This document shows positions 10,870 to 20,066 of a stretch of 64,000 nt of DNA, in pieces (positions within the stretch are counted from its first letter, which is position 1; each line of letters begins with the position of its first letter). The stretch spans positions 558,001 to 622,000 of the forward strand of contig JAJLTO010000004.1 of assembly GCA_030568195.1 (NCBI GenBank), written 5' to 3'. Position numbers and translations under genes: made by a program. Under the pieces are notes generated by a model. That model was not told the DNA's origin, did not search any database, and worked only from the letters and a program-made list of their open reading frames with translations. This stretch comes from Dipodascopsis uninucleata var. uninucleata (taxonomy: Eukaryota > Ascomycota > Lipomycetes > Lipomycetales > Lipomycetaceae).

Positions 10870-11229
10870 GGTGGCAATTCTCTTAAAAGAGAACTAGAAC
10901 GAGTGAATCTGCTCTCAATTTTTTTTTTTTAAATTCAAGTTTCTTCGAGGTCTCTTTCTATAGTTCTCCCACCTAATTTCTTCCCTCCTGGAATCTACAA
11001 TTTATTAATAATATTCAGATTAAAACTACAATACCCTCAATATTATATAGTCACAGTTTCTTTATATTGCCTTCGAAAAAAAAATTATCCCTAAACCATA
11101 TCAACAGTACACATAACCAAAAAGAAATAAATTATAACATAACATAATATTTGAGAATCAGAAAACACGTATGTATAAATCAGTAAGAATCATGAAGGAA
11201 AGCCAATCATTGCCTTATAGAACGGTAAT
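10870..11229. other. Intergenic region
   Basis: AT-rich AFG2 promoter plus the 3' flank of the small membrane protein gene, including a T10 run at 10920. Nothing further is recognised. Confidence 0.4.
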
Positions 11230-11688
11230 CTAGTAATCGACCTCGACATCAGTTGGCAATGGAGTGGTAGAAGCAGTGGCAGTGGTCGTAGACGTAGCAA
11301 AGCTAGAATAGCCATACAGTTGCTCATAGTCCAAAGACGTTGGAGATGGATAAACTGGGCTAAACGAGGTATATCGGTAGTAATCACCGTTGTACATCTC
11401 CGTGACATTGACTCTGCGTGGAATATCGTGGGTTTGCCTATATATAGAATAGGTGGAATATCTGCGGACAAGAGTAATGCCAAGAGAAACGACAATGATA
11501 ACAAAAACAACACCCAAGAAGAGGGAATAAAGAGGTCGCTTTCTGCGGTTAGTAGTGATGACAGCAGCAGTCTTCTCAAGATAGACTGATCCAGGCGAAG
11601 AAGCGATCATGTCCTCCATTGCAGATGTGCTATTAGCGTCTGATTTGAGAGGCGACTGCTCATCAACAGGAATAGCGTTGTATGACAT
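11230..11688 (-). CDS. Small single-pass membrane protein, function unknown
   Basis: I do not recognise this gene with certainty. It is 152 residues from an ATG. The cytosolic N-terminus (about 1-45) is Ser/Asp-rich. A basic stop-transfer stretch (NRRKRP) precedes one hydrophobic helix, about residues 53-73 (LFLGVVFVIIVVSLGI). The tail is Tyr- and Ser/Thr-rich and ends in VEVDY. The topology and the segment RRVNVTEMYNGDYY weakly recall the N-terminus of type II dipeptidyl aminopeptidases (Ste13/Dap2), but no peptidase domain follows. It may be a stand-alone type II protein or a remnant of such an N-terminus. Confidence 0.5.
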   Translation of the reverse strand: MSYNAIPVDEQSPLKSDANSTSAMEDMIASSPGSVYLEKTAAVITTNRRKRPLYSLFLGVVFVIIVVSLGITLVRRYSTYSIYRQTHDIPRRVNVTEMYNGDYYRYTSFSPVYPSPTSLDYEQLYGYSSFATSTTTATASTTPLPTDVEVDY

Positions 11689-12330
11689 AATGAAAGATGC
11701 TTGATGTAATGCAGAAAAGCGTAAGTACGGAAGTATATAGACAAAAAGATGTATATGCAGAGAGAGTAGAGATCGTCACAAGTGATACGATCTAGAATAC
11801 TCTTTGGATGGTGAGTAGAACTATTGAATTTGTTATATTTGACGATTTTCCGACCAAAGGAAAACAACTTGTATCAACAATTTTTCTTGATGTTGTCACA
11901 GAAACTCAAGAAGATATGGATCTGACTCAAAAATAAAAGAATTTATCTATTAAAATGAGAAAGTGAATCGTCAGATAACTATCGCACAAATATATATCCA
12001 AAAGGTACGCACACTCTCTATTTATAAGTGTAAATTTTTTTATAAAGGGAGAGAGACAAATGACAATTATAAATACCTAAATGTATACCGATGGTTATAC
12101 TAGCACCTAAATGGAGAGATTTCGTTTTATCCGGTTTTTTTGGGCCTTAGTTATTTTTTGTCTCTGTTGTAAATCTAAGAAATAGAGATCTTGTTGCACA
12201 CATGGTCCATACCGGGCGGTGAATACGCGCAGGATAATACAGTAGCAAACCTTAGGTTCATACCGAAAAGATAGCTTACATTTTAAGGGTTTATTACCAG
12301 AAGGCGCCCATTCTGGCCCTTCCGCCGCAG

Positions 12331-12600
12331 CACGTGCTGACGTTCTTGTGGAATCGGGCATTTTGTGCCTAGCGTGTTGTGTTACTCTGGCCGCGGCGCG
12401 AGAGCGGCCAACACGTTTTTCCCAATGTCTTGTGTCTGGCTACCCGGCCTTAGGTCCTCGCTTGGATAGCTCCTTTTAGCTCTAGGAGCTAACATAGGGT
12501 GCCATTGCTAGTGCACGTGATCGATTCGCCATCATAGAAATCCAACTCCGGGTAATATATATTTACCCTGCGATGAATAGGACTCTGAACAGTGCACGTG
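12331..12600. promoter_or_regulatory. CACGTG cluster and inverted CGGGTAA site
   Basis: CACGTG occurs at 12331-12336 (inside the palindrome CAGCACGTGCTG), 12514-12519 and 12595-12600; the last two share GTGCACGTGA. At 12550-12568 lies GGGTAA, seven A/T bases, then TTACCC, an inverted pair of Reb1-type half sites (CGGGTAA at 12549). These are known fungal general-regulatory-factor motifs (Cbf1-like, Reb1-like). Their use here is inference. Confidence 0.5.
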
Positions 12601-12912
12601 ACTAAACTATGCCTGTGCCTTCTTAAAGTACAAGGGGGAGAAAAATAAACAGAGGTAAAAAGCATTATAGAGGGTAAAGGCAGCGTGAAGAAGAGATAGA
12701 GATACACAAGAGCAGACGTAGTAGTTCTATTAAGTTACTATACTCCATCTGAGTAAAGAAAGGGGAAGACACGAGAATAAAGAATATAAAAGATATCTAG
12801 GTACTCGTTTTGACGGCTGCAATAACAATTATAATAGTAGTGATTTGTAAATTAAACAAGAAAAATTATCGATCTCAAGTTCAAGTACAAAGAATCAAAT
12901 AAAACTGGATCA

Positions 12913-13145
12913 CTTGCCGTTGCAGGCAGAACCGGTAGTGTCTAGTAAGAGACTTACGGCTTACTATGGTTGGCCGGCTATTATAGGTATGTATGTGGGT
13001 TTACGTATAGCTTGCACGCTGGTGGCTACGATCTTGCTAAGAGCAGGTGAAAACCTAGCTCTCTTAGTTTATGGCCAAATTTTGGTCGCCTATGAGGCTG
13101 TCCACGTCTCAGCAGGCCTCAAGAGGCAGTGCAAGATAATGTAGT
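12913..13145 (+). ncRNA. Candidate structured non-coding RNA upstream of SFI1
   Basis: A GC-elevated island flanked by AT-rich DNA. Its clearest element is 13037-13067: arms CTAAG-AGC-AGGT and ACCT-A-GCT-CT-CTTAG closed by a GAAA (GNRA) loop, 12 base pairs with small bulges. The ends can pair (CTTGC near 12913 with GCAAG near 13128). I could not match it to RNase P, MRP, SRP or a spliceosomal RNA, and the strand is a guess. It could equally be a structured 5' leader of SFI1. Confidence 0.25.
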
Positions 13146-13215
13146 AGCAACTAACAGAAACACTAAGGAAATAGAATTTCGATAAAAAAATTAGATGGAT
13201 TGATTGCGCAGGAGC

Positions 13216-15903
13216 ATGTCTGATGATGATTCGTTTACGCGACTGTTGCCCTTAAGCAGTGGCCCTCTACCCAGACGTACTGACAACGCTACGCCAAGCA
13301 GTGCGCCAGCTGCTACAAGGAATCGGCTTTCTGCGCATACCGTCGCTGTTAGCGATGAAGAAAATGAAGGAGTCAGCGATTCGGATGATGACTTTGTGCC
13401 TCAGCGGGCCATGCTCCACCACGAAAAGCTGCGTCATGCCGTAGCTGATCGACTCACCAGCAATGATCCTGATCGAGCCAACAGCGATGATGAAGACGGC
13501 GAAGACAACATCAATGCTATCTATGATAATGGCGTTGATATGAAGTATCGATATAGTCAGGGTATGAATGTCAATGATAACGAGGATGCTTCCGCGAGCC
13601 TAAATTACTATGTCGGTGCGCAAGACGTTGCAAAAGTTGCGAGACTGGGGAATATCGCGGCGGGTACACCGACCAACACAGGATTGACATCTGTCGATAT
13701 CAATGTTCTTAGAGCCATTGTTCAGCAAGCGAGGAAAAATAATACGCCGCCTTCTGCATTCCCGGAAATATTGACCGCGTACGATTCTGTCTTGCGACAA
13801 CGTGGGATTGATCCTGCCTCAGATACTAGCTATTTTACGCTGTTAATGAAGCTTGCGCGTGCGCCTGGATCCGATTGGGTAGCTAAGTTCAATGCACTCC
13901 TGGTCGAAATTAATGCTGTAGTCACTTCGTCGCGGCAAGTCACTCTTGCCCGCGCTGCTGATAAGTTCCACTGGACATCTGTTAAGGTCAAATATGTTGG
14001 CAAATGGCGTGCGAGTCTCCGTCGCGCAAGGCTTGATCGTGCCAGAATTTACATATCGCGATGGAGAGTTACACTCGCGCGACGACGCGATGAAGATCAG
14101 ACTGTCATTGATGACGTTAGAGAAAGACTTAACCAATTTGTGATTGCAGAGAAATTCACCGAATGGCGTCAATTGACCCAGCTGCGTCGTGCAGACGCAT
14201 ACAGAGATGAGGTTTTGACTCGGAAATCGCTAACACTCTGGATTGCCAAAACTGATGTTGCTGTGGAACAAACAGTTACAGCTGATGATTTCTATGCGGA
14301 AATTTCTGCAAAGTTTGCTATCAAAAGATGGAATGGTGCCTTGTCAAAGATAGCTAATTTGAATAAACTCTCAGACATTTTTATCCGCCGCAGAACTATT
14401 CGCAAGGCTTGGTCTGACTGGAATGCTGCCAGACAACGTTCTCGAACCATAGAGGTTTTTTTTAAAGCAACATCGAAGATTTATGCGAAGAAATTTTTTT
14501 TGAATTGGCGATCTAATGCTAGCGACATGGCTCGTGCATCTGCATTTGCGAATCTCTCACTTGTTCATCGTACTTTTAGGGATCTCAGACTCCAGCTCAG
14601 ACTTTCATTTGTCGTTCGCGCAATTAATCAGAAAATTCTCCAGAAAGCTCTTTATTCCTGGGCTCTAGCCGAAAGGCTTGCATTATTGAAACGAGTGACT
14701 GCTCGGCGGACAGCCAAAAAGGTCTTTAAGCATTGGGTTTCTGCTGCGTCTGTGAGGGCTACAGAATTGTCCGTGGCTAGTCGCCGTCTTCAATTAAGAG
14801 CGCGTCGTCGTTACTTTGACAGGTGGCGAACTTCATTATTATGCATTGTACAGATGAAGGAAAGTGCCATGGAATTCGCTCAGGCGAGATCACTCGCATA
14901 CCTTTATAATGTAGTACAGAATACTCGAATGAGAGTGGATCAACTAGATAGAGCTGGTGATACGTTTGTAAAAGGAAATGTGTTACGCCGCTGGAGAAGC
15001 GCACTTTCAGAATCTCGTCTAAAATCGAAGATGAAAGTTTTAGAAAAATATGTTGTCGATCACGACCATGAGCTATCGCGAAAAGTATTGTATATTTGGC
15101 TTGAGCGTACAGCTGACTGTCTTGATCTCAGCATAGCATCGTCGGAATTAGCAACGTCGTTTGAAAAAAGACGATTGACTACCATTTTAGTAAAGTGGAG
15201 GAATACTAGTTTAGAGCGAACGAAGCAAGTCTTTGAGGCTGAATACCATTCCAGGAAAGTATTACTTAAATATGTGTTTTCAAAATGGATATCACGAACT
15301 GAATATGTCTGGTCGCACCAACGACGTGCTGACTTAATGTTCGACGTGAACAGCTTACTACGTGCGCAAAATATACTTCGCAGATGGAGTATGCGAAATG
15401 TTCATGTCGGAATTTTAAAAGATAAGGCAGCCGTATTTGCAGAGAAGCAGCGACAGATCAGAGTACGTTTGATACTTGCATCGTGGGCAGACTTGGCCAT
15501 TCGACGCCAAAAAGCACGCAACAATTTCAGTAAGCAGGATATTATTAATCTTCTTGATGTCGATGATACTTTACCTACAGTCAATAGTATTGATCGACAT
15601 ATTTATAGCGTTAATAATAGTCACGATAATGATGACAATGACAATAATGATGATTATAATGACTCCGACAAAGATTCTTTAACTTATACACCAACAAAGC
15701 CTTCTACGAAGAGGACCACGCGCGTTACCTTTGTTGATCCTCCAGAACTAACTCCAGGAGGAACACCTACAATCGAGCGATGGAATCGCTTACGAGACAG
15801 TCCCATTTTCGCAGGCAGACGAAAACTATTTATGACGCCTCTTCGCCGACGTCCTAATGGATCGGTGGATTCAGGACGATCTGATCCGGGGAAAACAATA
15901 TAG
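13216..15903 (+). CDS. SFI1: Sfi1-type centrin-binding repeat protein (spindle pole half-bridge)
   Basis: Long helical protein that binds centrin (Cdc31) along its length and forms the half-bridge used in spindle pole body duplication. The first ATG of the frame is at 13216, giving 895 residues. The 12 bases before it in the same frame start with TTG, so they are not used. After an acidic N-terminus (about 1-170) come many repeats, each roughly 30-35 residues, with the Sfi1 signature of aromatic/hydrophobic residues ending in W plus a basic patch, for example LRRWRSALSESR, ILVKWRNTSLER and ALYSWALAERL (about 250-790). The C-terminus has an Asp/Asn-rich stretch and a short basic tail with S/T-P sites, consistent with cell-cycle phosphorylation. 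No intron. Confidence 0.88.
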   Translation: MSDDDSFTRLLPLSSGPLPRRTDNATPSSAPAATRNRLSAHTVAVSDEENEGVSDSDDDFVPQRAMLHHEKLRHAVADRLTSNDPDRANSDDEDGEDNINAIYDNGVDMKYRYSQGMNVNDNEDASASLNYYVGAQDVAKVARLGNIAAGTPTNTGLTSVDINVLRAIVQQARKNNTPPSAFPEILTAYDSVLRQRGIDPASDTSYFTLLMKLARAPGSDWVAKFNALLVEINAVVTSSRQVTLARAADKFHWTSVKVKYVGKWRASLRRARLDRARIYISRWRVTLARRRDEDQTVIDDVRERLNQFVIAEKFTEWRQLTQLRRADAYRDEVLTRKSLTLWIAKTDVAVEQTVTADDFYAEISAKFAIKRWNGALSKIANLNKLSDIFIRRRTIRKAWSDWNAARQRSRTIEVFFKATSKIYAKKFFLNWRSNASDMARASAFANLSLVHRTFRDLRLQLRLSFVVRAINQKILQKALYSWALAERLALLKRVTARRTAKKVFKHWVSAASVRATELSVASRRLQLRARRRYFDRWRTSLLCIVQMKESAMEFAQARSLAYLYNVVQNTRMRVDQLDRAGDTFVKGNVLRRWRSALSESRLKSKMKVLEKYVVDHDHELSRKVLYIWLERTADCLDLSIASSELATSFEKRRLTTILVKWRNTSLERTKQVFEAEYHSRKVLLKYVFSKWISRTEYVWSHQRRADLMFDVNSLLRAQNILRRWSMRNVHVGILKDKAAVFAEKQRQIRVRLILASWADLAIRRQKARNNFSKQDIINLLDVDDTLPTVNSIDRHIYSVNNSHDNDDNDNNDDYNDSDKDSLTYTPTKPSTKRTTRVTFVDPPELTPGGTPTIERWNRLRDSPIFAGRRKLFMTPLRRRPNGSVDSGRSDPGKTI

Positions 15904-16138
15904 AAGAGTATCATAGTAATGTCTAGTTGATCTGATTTTAAATGTATTATGAAATGCCATGTATTCTAGTGTATGCTATATAGATTATTTTAATTATAAT
16001 GTTTGATTAGAATTTGTACTTCTGGCTAGTCACATATATTCCTGCATAATCCAGCGAACCCTGTGTATATTCCCTCATTCATGCAACGATTCATTCTATA
16101 ATAAGTCTTATATAACGGAAAAAAGTTCTATCAGTATT

Positions 16139-16911
16139 TTAAAGAAATCTTTGTGCCATTTCATGGCTCAATTGCTTGTAAATAACATCCGACGTGTCGC
16201 CCGCGACAGACCATAGTAGACCCCGCTCTCTGTAGTACTTAAGGATTGGTTCAGTCTCCTTTGCATATTGGTCTAATCGACGCCCAAACACAACTGGATC
16301 GTCATCAGGACGTCTCTCAAGCGGCTCACCCGTAATATCATCTACTCCCGGTACTTTAGGTGGATTATACGTCAAATTGTATATTCTACCAGACTTAACA
16401 TGAACAAGCCGATTGGCAATTCGATCCAAAATTACACGAGAAGGAACCTGTAGTTCAACAACGAAGTTCAACTCCGACTGCCCAATAAGCGTCTGATCAA
16501 GGAACTTCGCTTGACCTACTGTTCGTGGAAAGCCGTCCAGTAGCCACGATTTATCTTGCCTTAACCATCCTCGTTTAGAGAACTCCGCTTTCACCAGCTC
16601 ACTGATCATGTCGTCTGGCACTAGACCACCGCCACCAATCAAATTTTTAGCCTTCTTGCCTAAATTTTCACATAGTGTATTAGCAAACGCCATATCGTTA
16701 ATCTTCTTTCGAAATATGTAAAAAATCGTTGAAAGAATTACACTTTGGTCTTACCAATGTCGCTCTGGCTAGCAATTTGATTTCGCAGAATATCGCCAGA
16801 AGAAACAGCCTCAATTCCAAGCCATTTCTGAAGACGACCAGTTTGAGTTCCCTTTCCAGATCCTGGTGGTCCATATAAAATCATCCGAACGGGCCTTCTG
16901 AGAGCAGACAT
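16139..16911 (-). CDS. ADK2: Mitochondrial GTP:AMP phosphotransferase (adenylate kinase 2)
   Basis: Transfers phosphate from GTP (or ITP) to AMP in the mitochondrial matrix. Two exons on the minus strand: 16911-16755 and 16659-16139. The intron has donor GTAAGA, branch GCTAATAC and acceptor TTTAG. Joined length is 225 residues, like yeast Adk2. Exon 1 carries the P-loop MILYGPPGSGKGTQ and SSGDILRNQI. Exon 2 starts in KKAKNLIGGGGLVPDD and carries WLLDGFPRT, the NMP-binding and lid segments, and YNPPKVPGVDDITGEPL. The lid lacks the four-cysteine zinc site, as in eukaryotic AK3/Adk2. A spurious ATG inside the intron (frame starting MAFANTL) is not the start. It shares a 281-base divergent promoter with SEC18. 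Confidence 0.92.
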
Positions 16912-17192
16912 CTTTGCTTTTGGAGCAAATTTCTAGGCTTGAGACGTCTGAAGTGGAAGTCCGGGGATGAAAATGGTATTGATAGAAAACTAAATTACAA
17001 CTTCTGGATTAGGGTATAAATATGGCTTTTATCAGTGATGTCGACAATGACAGGTGGCTTACCGGTAATTCTACAGCAGATACACCAAACACATCGAAAG
17101 AAAACAGACAAGATTCGGTTATAAGAGAGTAAAATACTTATTGAGGAACTCATATTATTATAATATATTTGGGGCCATAGTTTTGATAAAGA

Positions 17193-19511
17193 ATGTTCTC
17201 TAAAGCATCGCCATTTGGACGGACACCACCTCCAACTTCGTCGCAATATGGCAGGTCGAGTCCTGGCGACCACATGGGACGGCGTGTCTTGAGAGTAACG
17301 CAGTCTGCATCAAATGAGTTGGCACTGTCTAATTGCTTGGCTGTGTCTTCCGCAGAGTTTCGGTCGGATCAATACATCATAGTAGATGATATGTTCGTGT
17401 TTACTACTAGAGCGGTCGACTTAGCACCTCCTGGAACTATTGGAGCTTCGGGAGCACAACGAGAATGGGCAAGCTGGTCATTAAATCAACAAGTCACAGT
17501 CGCTCCGTTTGATCCATTCGCTGACGGAGCGAAAAATGTGTATCTTGGAAGTATGGATGTGGAAATTGGGTTCAATTCTCGTAATAAGATCTCAGATCAG
17601 GTCTATGACCAAGATGAGCTTGCAAAGTGGTTCAACACCTGTTATCAGAATCAGATTTTTGCTCCTGGACAGCGTCTGATAATGGATTATAAGGCTATGC
17701 TCTTTAAAATTATCGTTCGGTCAGTTCAGTTGGTAGACCTCGGAGAAAAAGCATCGTCTACTGGAGGTAGCGCTCAGTCGAGGCCAAATGTCCGTGGAAT
17801 CCTTACGCCACATACGCAGATTACCTTCTTCAAAGCCAGTGATAGTCCGATAAAGCTCAAGGCCTCTGCCAGAAGACCCGCAGCAAATGCCATTATACAG
17901 CCTAATTTCAAGTTTGAGGATATGGGAATTGGTGGTTTAGATACAGAGTTTTCTGCGATTTTCCGTCGCGCATTTGCATCTCGTATATTTCCTCCTGCAC
18001 TTGTAGACAAGCTTGGTATTCAGCACGTCAAAGGTATTTTGCTTTATGGTCCACCAGGTACTGGTAAAACACTTATGGCTAGACAAATTGGTAAGATGCT
18101 AAATGCCCGTGAACCCAAAATTGTCAATGGTCCTGAAATTCTGAGTAAGTATGTCGGTCAGAGCGAAGAAAACGTGCGCAAGCTGTTTGCCGATGCCGAG
18201 AAAGAATACAAGGAAAAAGGTGAAGAATCGGGTTTGCATATTATCATTTTTGATGAGTTGGATGCCATTTGCAAACAGCGAGGAAGCAAAAGTGACTCTA
18301 CCGGTGTTTCTGACTCTGTTGTTAACCAGCTTTTATCCAAAATGGATGGCGTTGACCAACTAAACAATATTCTTATTATTGGTATGACCAACAGAATTGA
18401 TATGATTGATGAGGCACTTCTCCGACCCGGTAGATTGGAGGTTCATATGGAGATCTCACTTCCTGATGAAACAGGAAGAAAACAAATTCTCAAGATTCAC
18501 ACTACAAAAATGCGAGAAAACAAAGTCATGGCGTCTGATGTTAACATTGATGAGCTTGCTGGCTTGACCAAGAATTTTTCTGGTGCGGAACTTAATGGTC
18601 TTGTCAAATCAGCAACGTCATTTGCTTTCAATCGCCATGTTAAAGTCGGAACTGTTGCCGGTGTATCGTCAGATATTGATAAGCTCAAAGTTAATAGACA
18701 GGACTTTATGAATGCCTTGGATGAAGTGAGACCTGCTTTTGGTGTCAATGAGGAGGAGCTTGCATCATGCATTCAAAATGGTATTATTAATTACTCTCCA
18801 TACATTCAGAGTATTATGTCAGAAGGCAGATTATTTACAGAACAGGTACGTAACAGTAATAGTACTCCTCGTGTGTCCGTTCTCTTGCATGGACCAACAG
18901 GATCAGGCAAGACTGCCTTGGCGGCGTCTATCGCGCTCGCTTCACAGTTTCCTTTTATCAAATTAATTTCTCCAGAATCTATGGTTGGATATAATGAGGC
19001 CGCTAAGGTTTCGACTATTAGTAAAGTATTTAGTGATGCCTACAAGAGTCCGCTCAACGTTATCGTTGTTGATAACATCGAACGTCTTGTAGACTGGGTT
19101 CCAATTGGACCAAGATTCTCTAATGCTGTCCTACAAACACTGATGGTTCTGATTCGAAAGCAACCTCCAAAAGGTCGACGTATTTTGGTTATTGCCACTA
19201 CCACAGAACGATCTGTTCTTCAGCAGATGGACCTTTTGGACTCATTCGATGCCCAAATAGGTGTCCCCAATGTTTCTACACAAGATGAGCTGCAATACGT
19301 TCTTTCTCATGGCACAGATGCTTTAGATTCTTCTCAGAAACCACGAATTGATCAGATTCTGAGTGCTATTGAATCTCAAACTGGTACTTCTGATGTCGGG
19401 GTTGGTATCAAGAGAATACTGCTCAATATTGAGACGGCCAAGCAAGACAGTTCATTCGACGATCGTTTTGTCGAGTTAATGGCTCGTGCAGTTAATGAGC
19501 GAGTGATGTGA
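17193..19511 (+). CDS. SEC18: Sec18/NSF, SNARE-disassembly AAA ATPase
   Basis: Hexameric ATPase that, with alpha-SNAP (Sec17), takes apart cis-SNARE complexes after membrane fusion. Single exon, 772 residues (yeast Sec18 is 758). The N domain (about 30-220) has the hallmark VTQSASNELALSNCLAVS. D1 has Walker A YGPPGTGKT near 285-292, Walker B IIIFDELDAIC and arginine-finger region ALLRPGRLEVHMEI. D2 has LLHGPTGSGKTALAASIA near 566 and a degenerate Walker B (VIVVDNIERLVD), as expected because D2 serves hexamerisation. The ATG at 17193 starts a short Pro/Ser-rich tail before the N domain. Confidence 0.96.
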   Translation: MFSKASPFGRTPPPTSSQYGRSSPGDHMGRRVLRVTQSASNELALSNCLAVSSAEFRSDQYIIVDDMFVFTTRAVDLAPPGTIGASGAQREWASWSLNQQVTVAPFDPFADGAKNVYLGSMDVEIGFNSRNKISDQVYDQDELAKWFNTCYQNQIFAPGQRLIMDYKAMLFKIIVRSVQLVDLGEKASSTGGSAQSRPNVRGILTPHTQITFFKASDSPIKLKASARRPAANAIIQPNFKFEDMGIGGLDTEFSAIFRRAFASRIFPPALVDKLGIQHVKGILLYGPPGTGKTLMARQIGKMLNAREPKIVNGPEILSKYVGQSEENVRKLFADAEKEYKEKGEESGLHIIIFDELDAICKQRGSKSDSTGVSDSVVNQLLSKMDGVDQLNNILIIGMTNRIDMIDEALLRPGRLEVHMEISLPDETGRKQILKIHTTKMRENKVMASDVNIDELAGLTKNFSGAELNGLVKSATSFAFNRHVKVGTVAGVSSDIDKLKVNRQDFMNALDEVRPAFGVNEEELASCIQNGIINYSPYIQSIMSEGRLFTEQVRNSNSTPRVSVLLHGPTGSGKTALAASIALASQFPFIKLISPESMVGYNEAAKVSTISKVFSDAYKSPLNVIVVDNIERLVDWVPIGPRFSNAVLQTLMVLIRKQPPKGRRILVIATTTERSVLQQMDLLDSFDAQIGVPNVSTQDELQYVLSHGTDALDSSQKPRIDQILSAIESQTGTSDVGVGIKRILLNIETAKQDSSFDDRFVELMARAVNERVM

Positions 19512-20066
19512 TATGATATTTGTAATCTCTTATCACGTGCGCTCCATAATATGAAAGTAAATGCACAATATTAGAGAACTGCACAGATTTTACAGCTGAG
19601 AACGTCAATATTATAATAGATTGGGCTTTGCACTTTGAGGAAATTGTTTCAGGTTATAGTTAGAGGAATTGAAACTCTTTGTATGACACGTTTAATACGA
19701 ATTGTATTATTTATTTTTGATATTACGTTATACTATCCATAAATTAAAGCAAACAAGGACGAGATCTTACAAAATTAAAACGATAATTGATATAGCCTTT
19801 TTTTTCTTTTGCTCCTTCTAGATCATTATAAAATAGTGCACCTCTTTGTTTGAGAACATAGTTCAACAACAAACAATGTCTGCTCTCGCTATAGTGAGAA
19901 GATTATCCAAATCATACAAATCCTCTTGATATCGCTAGATTCAGCGTACATCAAACTCGGCCATATCTTAACAGGAGACTGAACCCTTACAGTAAACATA
20001 GCGTTAAATAAAATACTTTGAATTCCTCATGTCCTACAATTTCAGAATGAAAGATACGTAAAATTG
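19512..20066. other. Convergent 3' intergenic region
   Basis: AT-rich spacer between the 3' ends of SEC18 and the next gene. It has a CACGTG at 19534-19539 and a T-run near 19800. No gene recognised. Confidence 0.4.

Larger units (their letters stand above)
11689..13215. other. 1.5 kb intergenic region with structured, GC-rich islands
   Basis: Upstream of SFI1 and of the small membrane protein. AT-rich DNA surrounds two higher-GC islands (about 12300-12600 and 12913-13145). The first holds three CACGTG boxes, two strong hairpins and an inverted GGGTAA pair. The second holds a long hairpin with a GAAA tetraloop. No convincing protein gene is visible; the open frames here begin with TTG or lack family similarity. 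Confidence 0.45.

Noticed and set aside
12107-12361. 84-codon minus-strand frame starting MPDSTRTSARAAAEGPEW
   Set aside because: The first 25 residues look natural, but the rest has no family match and overlaps hairpins and CACGTG motifs. Evidence is too weak to call a gene.
12914-13144. 76-codon + strand frame
   Set aside because: Begins with TTG, has no early ATG and no recognisable domain; the island looks more like structured RNA or leader sequence.
12913-13145. RNase P, MRP or SRP RNA identity for the structured island
   Set aside because: I looked for the conserved cores of these RNAs and could not place them; left as an unnamed candidate.
16660-16693. In-frame ATG (MAFANTLCENL) as ADK2 start
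   Set aside because: It lies inside the intron; the P-loop exon upstream and the branch/acceptor signals show the true structure.
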